From the NCBI GenBank assembly GCA_003158195.1, contig PMHP01000188.1, positions 1-33,549 on the forward strand: a stretch of DNA of 33,549 bases, written 5' to 3'. Positions within the stretch are counted from its first letter, which is position 1. Every line of letters begins with the position of its first letter. A program made the position numbers and the translations under genes. Positions 6,758 through 14,273 of the stretch are shown here, one piece after another. The DNA is from Vulcanimicrobiota bacterium. GTDB lineage: Bacteria > Vulcanimicrobiota > Vulcanimicrobiia > Vulcanimicrobiales > Vulcanimicrobiaceae. A model generated the notes under the pieces. The model did no database searches and was not told the origin of the DNA. It saw only the letters and a program-made list of their open reading frames with translations.

Positions 6758-8443
6758 CTAGAGTGCGGCTGAACCGTTCGGTGACGAGCAGCCGCGCGGG
6801 ATGTTGTCGACCTTCGAGACGAGACTGAGCGGCGGCTTGATCTCGACGAGCGATCCGTCGGCCTGGAGTGTCTGGAGGTTGAACGCGCGTAGGAAAAAGT
6901 TGATCCCGTCGACGAGTGCCTGCGGCATTTTGTAGCCGATACCGCCGCCGAGATCGATGTCGAACGTCCCCTGATTGCACGGCATCATACCGACGCCGCC
7001 CGCCACCATTCCGGGCCCGGCGCCGTTGCCCATCGACGGGGCCCGCAACGCGGATGCGCCGGCGCTGAACGAGACGTACGGTCCCGTCGCAAAGCCGAAG
7101 GCACCGATCCCGACCATGACGCGCGCGCCGTAAGCGAGGACGAGCGAGTTGATGCCGGCAGACATCCCGTCGATGTCTTGCGCGAGATTGTGGTCGGTGT
7201 GCAATTCCGAGGGGCCGCCCACGGCCTGCCAGCGGCCATTGACGTACCCGACCGTCAGCGAGCCCGCCATGCGATAGTCGGCCTTCGCGCTCAGCGTCGA
7301 GTTCTTGACGCTGAAGCCGGTGCTGAGGGTGATCGAGTTGCGCGCCGTGACGGAGAGCGGAACGGCCATGCCGCCGATGGGCCACGTGATGTCGACCGGC
7401 ATGTAGATCGTTTTATGCACGTTGCCGCTCAGTCCGACCGGCGATGCGGCGTCGAAGCTTACGTGCAGACCGGCCGCGCCATAAACGGTTACGTCCGCGT
7501 CGGTGACCGTACCGTGGACGATTTTCAGACGGAAGTAGATTCGCGGTGCGGACAGTGTGAACGATGTCGCTGCGTCGATCGCGAGATTCGGATCCTTATG
7601 CGAAAGGCTCAACCCCAGACCCTCGCACCCGCACGGTCCTAACTGAAAGCCTTGAATGTCGCGCATCTGCGGCAGCGCTCCGATCGTCGGCTCGGGAATC
7701 CCGTTCGCGCCGCTCGCGGCATTGCCGATCGCGTTTGCGGCCCCGGCCGGCAGGTTGGGGTCTGCCGGTGCGATCTGCATGTCGGAGGCGAAACGGACGA
7801 ACCCGCCGTCGGAGGGCTGCCCAGGCATCTCCGGGATCGGAGCGTACGCGACGTTCCGGCGTGAGTCGCCGATTGCGCCGGGATAGTCCGGCGCGTAGTA
7901 GTTGATCGAGTTGCCTTGATCGATCGACTGACTGGCGACGAAATCGCCTTCCTTGATGACGTCGTTGATCTGGGCCGGGCCGAGGATCACCGAGACGGCG
8001 TCGGCGGTGCGTTCCACGTGCAGGACGCGTCCGACGGCGCGGCTCGTTGCGAAAAGGATCTTGCCTTCGGCAATCTGGTCCGCGCCGGGCGCATGCGCGT
8101 CGATCGTCCAGGTCATTCCATTCGTCGCCGCCGCTTGGATCGCGCGGTCACCGTTTTCCATCAGGACGACGTCGTCGCCGTACGTTACGCGTGAATCGCG
8201 TTTGGGGGCGGTCCCGTAGTGCAGTTCGGTCGGCGTGAGCGCGTGTGGATCGACGGGTTGCCCGACGATCGTGTCCGGACCATACGGCTCCTCGCCGGCC
8301 GGCGGCGGAGGCATATCGGCGATCGTAAGCGTGCGGCCGGGAGCTGCGGGGGCCGTGGCGTCCGTCGCGTCATGGTGCGCGCAGCCGCTCAGCATGGCGA
8401 GCACGGTAAGAAGCGCGACGCCGCGGTCGCAGAATGTCGACAT
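6758..8443 (-). CDS. Large lipoprotein of unknown function
   Basis: I do not recognise this 561-residue protein. Residues 1-21 form a lipoprotein signal with lipobox LSGC and lipid Cys at residue 21. A Pro/Ala-rich linker follows. Next is a segment (about 85-180) where short beta-like stretches mention exposed Gly/Asp turns (YGDDVVLMENGDRAI and similar), then a Gly/Ala-rich middle. The last 250 residues are alternating polar and hydrophobic beta-type sequence with many Gly, ending in FLRAFNLQTL and a SPNGSAAL tail. A strong ribosome site (GAAGGAGA, 5 bases before the ATG) supports the start. The beta-rich C-terminal half could be a sandwich or barrel. Convergent with the hydrolase gene. Confidence 0.8.
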   Translation of the reverse strand: MSTFCDRGVALLTVLAMLSGCAHHDATDATAPAAPGRTLTIADMPPPPAGEEPYGPDTIVGQPVDPHALTPTELHYGTAPKRDSRVTYGDDVVLMENGDRAIQAAATNGMTWTIDAHAPGADQIAEGKILFATSRAVGRVLHVERTADAVSVILGPAQINDVIKEGDFVASQSIDQGNSINYYAPDYPGAIGDSRRNVAYAPIPEMPGQPSDGGFVRFASDMQIAPADPNLPAGAANAIGNAASGANGIPEPTIGALPQMRDIQGFQLGPCGCEGLGLSLSHKDPNLAIDAATSFTLSAPRIYFRLKIVHGTVTDADVTVYGAAGLHVSFDAASPVGLSGNVHKTIYMPVDITWPIGGMAVPLSVTARNSITLSTGFSVKNSTLSAKADYRMAGSLTVGYVNGRWQAVGGPSELHTDHNLAQDIDGMSAGINSLVLAYGARVMVGIGAFGFATGPYVSFSAGASALRAPSMGNGAGPGMVAGGVGMMPCNQGTFDIDLGGGIGYKMPQALVDGINFFLRAFNLQTLQADGSLVEIKPPLSLVSKVDNIPRGCSSPNGSAAL

Positions 8444-8564
8444 GAAATCTCCTTCGCAGGTGATGTTTCACGTCGATCATGGAGCCCGTGCGTCCATTGC
8501 GCGTCCATTTCGTTCCATTTGGGCGCCGGAGGGCGGACGCGTAGGGACCGGGACCATCGGCCCG

Positions 8565-9290
8565 CTATCGCTTTCCCTTGCCAATGTAGGCGGCGAACGG
8601 ATCGTCTTTCGTGTCATCGACAAAGTTCGAAAGATGAAATCCCGCTACGCGGCGGTACCCGATGTCGGCAACAAAGCTGTGGGCGGTCGTTTGCGGCTTG
8701 CGCGCCGCGACGGTCGTGCACGCATCGAGGAACGCCGGGATGAAGTGGGTGCGCGGGGCCGCATTGAGAACGGCGACAATGTCGCGCCGTTTGAGAACTT
8801 CCAGCATATTCCCGAAGTCCGCCGAGACGCCGGCATGTACCAGCTGCACTTCGGGCTCCTTCCAGCGCGCAATGCCGCCATTGTCGTGAAGCGCGACAGC
8901 ATCCCAAACGAGGCCGGCTCGCGCGTCGTTTATTGCGTGGCGTTCCAGCAACGACCGTGCGACGTCGGCGCCGTCAACCTCAAAGCAACGATCGGCGCTC
9001 ATATACCGCGCGCTCAGACCAGTATCGTGGACGATTGAAGCGACATAGACGAGCTCCGTGTCGTGCGAAGTGCGGTGCGCGCGCGCCAGCAGCTCCGCGA
9101 AGAGAAACGTGCGTAGCGAATGATTGAAAATTTCAGCCGAGACCGCATTTCGCGCAATCTCCGTTGCCTCTTTGGCAAGCGCGCTGTCGGGAATTCGAAT
9201 GCCGGCGATGCTGCGCGGCAGCGACGTATCCTGCGACCGAGCAACCAGCGCTGACGCCGTTGAGGCTGCGAGAAAATCCGCCCTTTTCAC
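8565..9290 (-). CDS. HD-domain phosphohydrolase-like protein with a possible export signal
   Basis: This 241-residue protein carries an HD-domain metal site: His57 in NHSLR, the His88-Asp89 pair in IVHDTGL, and a later HD at about 135-136. Overall it resembles the small HD proteins annotated as cyanamide hydratase-like, but the substrate is not known. The N-terminus (KRADFLAASTASALVA) looks like a weak twin-arginine-type signal with KR in place of RR, so export is possible but unsure. It lies 18 bases downstream of the MoxR gene on the same strand and may be the last gene of the crotonase-SDR-MoxR operon. Confidence 0.75.
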   Translation of the reverse strand: MKRADFLAASTASALVARSQDTSLPRSIAGIRIPDSALAKEATEIARNAVSAEIFNHSLRTFLFAELLARAHRTSHDTELVYVASIVHDTGLSARYMSADRCFEVDGADVARSLLERHAINDARAGLVWDAVALHDNGGIARWKEPEVQLVHAGVSADFGNMLEVLKRRDIVAVLNAAPRTHFIPAFLDACTTVAARKPQTTAHSFVADIGYRRVAGFHLSNFVDDTKDDPFAAYIGKGKR

Positions 9291-9308
9291 CTCGAACTCA
9301 TACTGCCG

Positions 9309-10256
9309 TCAGTTAAACGTCCCGTACCGGCTCACGACGTCGCGGACGAGCGCGTCGACCTGACGGTTCGCCGCCACGACGTCCGCTTCGTACTTGAGCA
9401 GCAGATTGAGGGTCGCGCGCACGATCTCCGGCTCGAGGTCGGCGACGTGCAGGAGCAGCAGCGCGCGGGCCCAGTCGATCGTCTCGCTGACCGACGGGAG
9501 CTTCTTGAGTTCGAGACCGCGCAGACGCTGCACGAAGGCGACCAGCTGACGGCGCAGGCGATCTTCAATCTCCGGGACGCGCACCTCGATGATGCGCTGC
9601 TCGAGCGTCTGGTCCGGGTAGCCGATGTGCAGGTGCAGGCAGCGCCGCTTGAGCGCGTCACCGAGATCGCGTGAATTGTTCGATGTCAGCACGACGAGCG
9701 GCGGAACGATCGCGGTGAACGTGCCGAGTTCGGGAATCGTTATCGCATAGTCGGAGAGGATCTCGAGCAGGAACGCTTCGAATTCTTGATCGGACTTGTC
9801 GACCTCGTCGACGAGCAGCACGGCGCCGTGCGGCTGGCGCAGGGCGCGAAGCAGCGGCCGCGGCTCGAGGAATTGCTCCGAGAAGAACGCTTCGTCGATG
9901 TCGCCGAGCTTTGCCAGCGACGCCTCGAGCCCGACGACATCGCGCAAGGTCTCGCTCATCTTATCGCGCAAGATCTGCGTGTACAGGAGCTGCTTGCCGT
10001 ACTTCCACTCGTAGATCGCCTTGGCTTCGTCGAGGCCCTCGTAGCACTGCATGCGGATCAGGGGCAAACCGGTGAACGCCGCCGTCGCTTTGGCGAGCTC
10101 GGTCTTTCCGACGCCGGCCGGACCTTCGACGAGGATCGGCTTGCGCAGGTGATGCGCGAGATAGATTGCGGTCGAAACCTGGCGGCTCGCGATGTACCCG
10201 GCCGAGGCGAGCCCGGCTTCGATTTCGTCGATCGAGCCGACGCGCGATGCGTCTAT
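9309..10256 (-). CDS. MoxR-family AAA ATPase
   Basis: This 315-residue ATPase has Walker A GPAGVGKTE at about 45-53, Walker B LLVDEV, sensor 1 SNNSRD and an arginine region KRRCLHLHIGYP. These are typical of MoxR proteins that remodel VWA-domain partners, here probably the CoxE-type protein at 4520-5851. The frame is open up to 10778, but no ATG, GTG or TTG lies near the expected N-terminus. Family members start 15-25 residues before the AGYIA segment. The fitting position is an ATA codon at 10254-10256, which overlaps the TAG stop of the SDR gene, just as ATGA overlaps do elsewhere in this window. I therefore set the start there with reserve. Confidence 0.85.
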   Translation of the reverse strand: MDASRVGSIDEIEAGLASAGYIASRQVSTAIYLAHHLRKPILVEGPAGVGKTELAKATAAFTGLPLIRMQCYEGLDEAKAIYEWKYGKQLLYTQILRDKMSETLRDVVGLEASLAKLGDIDEAFFSEQFLEPRPLLRALRQPHGAVLLVDEVDKSDQEFEAFLLEILSDYAITIPELGTFTAIVPPLVVLTSNNSRDLGDALKRRCLHLHIGYPDQTLEQRIIEVRVPEIEDRLRRQLVAFVQRLRGLELKKLPSVSETIDWARALLLLHVADLEPEIVRATLNLLLKYEADVVAANRQVDALVRDVVSRYGTFN

Positions 10257-11056
10257 TCGAAACCGCCGATCGTCGTGCCGCCGTCGATCACGATCGTTTG
10301 CCCGGTGATGAACGAACCGGCCCGCGACGCGAGCATTACCGCGACCCCGGCGACATCGTCGGGGACGCCGAGGCGCCCGATCGGATACTGCCGGATGACG
10401 AACTTCTCGGTCTCGGGGTTCTCGTACAGCGCCTTGGCAAAGTCGGTCTTGATGACGCCGGGGGCGAGCGCATTCACCCGTACGTTCTTGTGGCCCCACT
10501 CGACGGCGAGGTTGCGCGCGAGCGCCGAGTCCGCAGCTTTCGAGAGACCGTAGGCTCCAAGCATCCGCGTCCCTTTGATGCCGGCGATACTCGAGACGAT
10601 GATGACCGCGCCGCCGCCGCGCGCGGCCATCTGCGGCAGCACCATGTTGCACAACCAGAGATTCGAGCGCACGTTCGAGGCCATGATCTTGTCGTAGGCG
10701 TCGTCCGGGATGTTGGCGAGCGGGCCAAAATACGGATTGATCGCCGCATTGCAAACGAGGATGTCGATGCCGTCCCACTCGGCAACCGTCTTGTCGACAA
10801 GCGCCTGCAACTGCTCTTTGTAACTGATGTTGCAGGGGGCCGCGAGCGCCTCGCCCCCCGCCTCGGCGATCTCGGAGCGCACGGCTTCGACGGCGTCAGC
10901 CTTGCGGCTCGAGATAACGACGCGGGCGCCGTGACGCGCGAAGTGTTTCGCGATCGCGAGGCCGATGCCGCGGGTCGAACCGGTGATCAGTGCGACCTTT
11001 CCGCCCAGATCGAAGAGGTTGTCGCTCCCGACCGCTGGTTGCGCCGTCGTACTCAT
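10253..11056 (-). CDS. SDR-family oxidoreductase
   Basis: This 267-residue classical short-chain dehydrogenase/reductase binds NAD(P) through TGSTRGIG (25-32) and has the NAA segment near 103-105. The catalytic Ser is at 155/156, Tyr169 and Lys173 lie in AYGLSK, and a GGT ending precedes the C-terminus. It should interconvert a hydroxyl and a keto group, perhaps on a 3-hydroxyacyl-CoA given the overlapping crotonase gene. The ATG at 11056 overlaps the TGA of the upstream crotonase (ATGA). The frame is open to 11350, but the extra residues are shadow sequence. Its own stop overlaps the start of the MoxR gene. Confidence 0.9.
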   Translation of the reverse strand: MSTTAQPAVGSDNLFDLGGKVALITGSTRGIGLAIAKHFARHGARVVISSRKADAVEAVRSEIAEAGGEALAAPCNISYKEQLQALVDKTVAEWDGIDILVCNAAINPYFGPLANIPDDAYDKIMASNVRSNLWLCNMVLPQMAARGGGAVIIVSSIAGIKGTRMLGAYGLSKAADSALARNLAVEWGHKNVRVNALAPGVIKTDFAKALYENPETEKFVIRQYPIGRLGVPDDVAGVAVMLASRAGSFITGQTIVIDGGTTIGGFE

Positions 11057-11847
11057 CGGCCGGCGAACGCGGGCGTCCGCTTCTCCATGAATGCCGTGAC
11101 GCCTTCGCGCAAGTCGGGCCCCTTGGCGGCTTCGTCTTGAATCTCGGCTTCCTCGTCGAGCCATTGCGCAAGATGCGGGATCATTGAGCGATTGAACGCG
11201 CGTTTCGTCAGACCGACCGCAATCGGCGACAGCGCGGCGAACCTCTGGGCGTAGACGAGGGTCTCGATTTCGAAATTCGCCGCCGGCACGACCCGGTTGA
11301 CGAGACCGATGCGCTGCGCCTCGTGCGCGTCGAGTTTGTCGCTCGACCACGCAAGTTCGAGGCCGCGTCCGAATCCGGCGAGCAGCGGAAGCATCAGGCT
11401 TCCGCCGCCGTCGGGAATCAACCCGATCTTCGAGAAGCCCAAGGTCAGCACGGCGTCGTCGGCCGCGATGCGCAAATCGCAGGCGAGCGCAATCGAGAGC
11501 CCGACGCCGGCCGCAATGCCGTTGAGCGCCGCGATGACCGGCTTCTCGATCGTCCGGATCTGCGTGACGAGGTGGTTGTAGCCGCGCCGCAGGTGATCGG
11601 CGACCGAAACGGGCGTCGGGCTCAGCTGCATTCGCACGAACGCTTCGAGGTCTTGGCCCGCGCAGTAGCCGCGCCCCGTGCCGCCGAGGACGATCGCGCG
11701 TACGCTCGGGTCGCGCCCGGCGTCCGCGAAGGCCGCGATCAGTGCCTCGGTCATCTCCTCGTTGAGGGCGTTGAGTTTGTCGGGCCGGTTCAGGCGAATC
11801 GTCACCACGGGGCCGGAGGCGGATTGAAGGACGACAGGCTCACTCAT
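11053..11847 (-). CDS. PaaG-like enoyl-CoA hydratase/isomerase (crotonase family)
   Basis: This 264-residue crotonase has the CAGQDL oxyanion segment and KPVIAALNGIAAGVG. The two glutamates of typical enoyl-CoA hydratase are replaced by Ser118 and Lys140. An aspartate in GLIPDGGG (Asp146) sits where PaaG, the 1,2-epoxyphenylacetyl-CoA isomerase, has its catalytic Asp. So isomerase chemistry is more likely than hydration. No other phenylacetate genes lie nearby, so the substrate is open. It heads the overlapping run crotonase-SDR-MoxR, and is divergent from the MsrB gene across a 91-base region. Confidence 0.88.
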   Translation of the reverse strand: MSEPVVLQSASGPVVTIRLNRPDKLNALNEEMTEALIAAFADAGRDPSVRAIVLGGTGRGYCAGQDLEAFVRMQLSPTPVSVADHLRRGYNHLVTQIRTIEKPVIAALNGIAAGVGLSIALACDLRIAADDAVLTLGFSKIGLIPDGGGSLMLPLLAGFGRGLELAWSSDKLDAHEAQRIGLVNRVVPAANFEIETLVYAQRFAALSPIAVGLTKRAFNRSMIPHLAQWLDEEAEIQDEAAKGPDLREGVTAFMEKRTPAFAGR

Positions 11848-11900
11848 AGACCGCCCCGGTTCGGCGGGGCGAGGCCGAATCCGCCTCAGCGAAAAGGCGT

Positions 11901-11914
11901 GTAAGGCAACCTAC
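11901..11914. promoter_or_regulatory. Imperfect GTAAG/CTAC dyad between crotonase and msrB
   Basis: GTAAGGCAACCTAC lies in the divergent promoter region. A similar 14-mer, GTAAGTCGCCTTAC, lies at 27489-27502 between the second MFS gene and the thioredoxin-like gene (10 of 14 bases alike). It may be a shared operator or a chance match. Confidence 0.2.
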
Positions 11915-11938
11915 GTCTTTTGAAAGGGTTTCTACGTT

Positions 11939-12445
11939 ATGCTGATCGTGATGGATGGGAAGATTTCGCGAATGAAGATGGTGGGTGGACTCTGCAGCCT
12001 GGCCGCGGCTCTGGGCATTCCGAGCAAGCCGGCGGACGCCGGGGAGCAGCATTTCGAGGTGACGCATACCGATGCGGAGTGGCGTGCGCGTCTGACGCCG
12101 GCGAGTTACGCCGTGCTGCGGCAGCACTCGACCGAAGCGCCCGGTTCGAGCCCCCTGGACCACGAGAAGCGGGCCGGGACCTATTTGTGCGCGGGCTGCG
12201 AACTTGCGCTGTTCGACGCGAAGACAAAGTTCGATAGTGGAACGGGCTGGCCGAGTTTCTACGAACCCCTCAAGGATGCGGTCGAGATGTCACAGGACTT
12301 CTCGATGATCGTCCCGCGCACCGAAGTTCACTGCCGGCGCTGCGGCGGCCACCTCGGGCACGTCTTCGATGACGGGCCGAAGCCGACCGGACTGCGCTTC
12401 TGCATGAACGGCGTCGCGCTCGACTTCAAGGTGAAACCGGCTTAG
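11939..12445 (+). CDS. msrB: Peptide-methionine (R)-S-oxide reductase MsrB
   Basis: This 168-residue protein repairs methionine-R-sulfoxide in proteins. It has both zinc CxxC pairs (CAGC and CRRC), the GTGWPSF segment and the catalytic cysteine near residue 155 in RFCMNGVAL. The first 35 residues are unusual for MsrB: MKMVGGLCSLAAALGIPSKPADAG reads like a short signal peptide or membrane anchor if translation starts at the ATG at 11972. I keep the first ATG at 11939 because AAAGGG lies upstream, but ATGs at 11951 and 11972 are possible. It stands alone, followed 31 bases later by treZ. Confidence 0.92.
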   Translation: MLIVMDGKISRMKMVGGLCSLAAALGIPSKPADAGEQHFEVTHTDAEWRARLTPASYAVLRQHSTEAPGSSPLDHEKRAGTYLCAGCELALFDAKTKFDSGTGWPSFYEPLKDAVEMSQDFSMIVPRTEVHCRRCGGHLGHVFDDGPKPTGLRFCMNGVALDFKVKPA

Positions 12446-12476
12446 GCCCACTCGCGGGCGGGTACAGCTTGGGCGA

Positions 12477-14273
12477 ATGTCCAGCTACCGTCACGAGATG
12501 CCCTTCGGCGCATCTCTAATAGACGGCGATGGCGGTGTCCGCTTTCGTCTCTACGCGCCCGGCAACGAGCGCGCCGACCTGCTCTACGACAGCGGAAGCG
12601 GCGAACGGCGCGTCCCCCTCGAGAGCCGCGCCGACGGCTGGTTCGAGGCCGTGCGCGCCGATGCGCGGGCCGGGACGCGCTACCGCTTCGCGATCGGCGA
12701 GTTGCTCGTTCCCGATCCGGCTTCGCGCTTTCAACCTGAGGGCGTCCATGAGGCAAGCGTCGTCGTCGACCCGCGCGCGTTCGCGTGGCCGGACGACGCG
12801 TGGAATGGGCGCCCTTGGAACGAGCACGTCTTCTACGAACTGCACGCTGGGACGTTTACGCCCGAAGGAACGTACGCGGCCGCGCAGACGAAGCTCGATC
12901 ACCTCGCGGCGCTCGGCGTGACGGCGGTCGAGCTGATGCCGCTCGCGGACGTTCCTGGGACGCGGAATTGGGGATACGACGGAGTCCTCGCGTTTGCGCC
13001 GTCGCACAACTACGGGACGCCCGAGGACCTCAAAGCATTCATCGTCGCGGCGCACGCGCGAGGATTGGCCGTCTTTCTCGACGTCGTGCACAACCATTTT
13101 GGCCCCGAAGGAAATTATCTGCACGCGTACGGTAAAGTCTTTTACACCGACCGCTTCTCCACGCCCTGGGGCTCGGCGATCGACGTCGTCGACGACGACC
13201 GCGAGACGGTACGCCAGTTCTTCATCGAAAACGCGCTGTACTGGCTCGAAGAATATCGCTTCGACGGCCTGCGTTTCGATGCGGTCGACGAAATCTACGA
13301 TCACCCTCAGCGCCGTTTCCTGCGACAACTCGCACGCACGGTCGAGGAACGCATCGATCGCCCCGTTTACTTGGTGATCGAGAACTACCGCAACGAAGCG
13401 GGCCTGTTGGAATCGGGCTACCGCGCGCAGTGGAACGACGACGCACACCACGCCGCCCACGCCGCGATTACGGGTGAAGCCGACGGATACTATCAGGACT
13501 ACGCCAAGCATGCCCCGGCGTTGCTGGCTCGAACGCTGACGCAGGGATTCGCCTATCAGGGCGAGCGCTCGACGTTTCGCGATATCCCGCGCGGCGAACC
13601 GAGCGCGCATTTGGAACTCGGTTCGTTCGTAACGTTTCTGCAGAACCACGATCAAGTCGGAAACCGGGCATTCGGCGACCGCATCGCGACGCTGGCACCG
13701 GCCGATGCGCTGCGCGCGGCGCTGGCGGTTCTTTTTCTCGCCCCGTCGCCGCCGCTGCTCTTCATGGGCGAAGAGTGGGCGGCGAGTACGCCCTTTCTCT
13801 ACTTCTGCGATTTCGAACCGGAGCTTGCGCGCAAGGTGACGGAAGGGCGGCGCAACGAGTTTCGCACGTTCGCATCGTTCGCGGACCCCCAGGCCCGCGA
13901 GCGCATCCCCGACCCAACGGACCCCGCAACGTTCGAGAAGAGCAAGTTGCGCTGGGACGAGGCCCTGCGCGAGCCGCACCGGGGATGGCTTGCGTACTAC
14001 ACGCGGCTGCTGGAAATCCGGCGCGAACAGATCGCGCCGCGAGTCGCTGGCGTGCGCGGTACAGACGCCGGCTTCGAGCTCATCGGGGCGGCCGGCATTC
14101 GTGCGCGCTGGCGGCTCGCAAGCGGCGTCCTACGCCTCGATGCAAATCTCGGGCCGAGCACCGAGGGCGGATTTGACGTGACGCCCGAAGGAACGCTTGT
14201 GTTCTGTACGCACGAGCCCACCTACGCGGGCGGCCGAGCGCCCGCGTGGAGCGCGCGTTGGTCCATCGGGTGA
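12477..14273 (+). CDS. treZ: Malto-oligosyltrehalose trehalohydrolase TreZ
   Basis: This 598-residue GH13 enzyme releases trehalose from maltooligosyltrehalose made by TreY. It has an N-terminal CBM48-like beta domain (about 1-95), then a TIM barrel beginning with FYELHAGTFTPEGT. The catalytic set is visible: nucleophile Asp268 in GLRFDAVD, acid/base Glu302 in VIENY and Asp392 in QNHDQVGN. It overlaps the start of treY, so the two are co-translated and form the TreY-TreZ route from glycogen or maltodextrin to trehalose. The debranching enzyme TreX is not in the window. Confidence 0.97.
   Translation: MSSYRHEMPFGASLIDGDGGVRFRLYAPGNERADLLYDSGSGERRVPLESRADGWFEAVRADARAGTRYRFAIGELLVPDPASRFQPEGVHEASVVVDPRAFAWPDDAWNGRPWNEHVFYELHAGTFTPEGTYAAAQTKLDHLAALGVTAVELMPLADVPGTRNWGYDGVLAFAPSHNYGTPEDLKAFIVAAHARGLAVFLDVVHNHFGPEGNYLHAYGKVFYTDRFSTPWGSAIDVVDDDRETVRQFFIENALYWLEEYRFDGLRFDAVDEIYDHPQRRFLRQLARTVEERIDRPVYLVIENYRNEAGLLESGYRAQWNDDAHHAAHAAITGEADGYYQDYAKHAPALLARTLTQGFAYQGERSTFRDIPRGEPSAHLELGSFVTFLQNHDQVGNRAFGDRIATLAPADALRAALAVLFLAPSPPLLFMGEEWAASTPFLYFCDFEPELARKVTEGRRNEFRTFASFADPQARERIPDPTDPATFEKSKLRWDEALREPHRGWLAYYTRLLEIRREQIAPRVAGVRGTDAGFELIGAAGIRARWRLASGVLRLDANLGPSTEGGFDVTPEGTLVFCTHEPTYAGGRAPAWSARWSIG

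Noticed and set aside
10257-10778. MoxR extended upstream as an SDR-MoxR fusion
   Set aside because: The extension is in a different frame from the SDR and encodes Arg-rich shadow sequence.
12516-13979. Long open frame (487 codons) on the minus strand across treZ
   Set aside because: It mirrors a well-supported TreZ with all catalytic residues; the translation is Arg/Val-rich without a known domain, as expected for GC-rich antisense.
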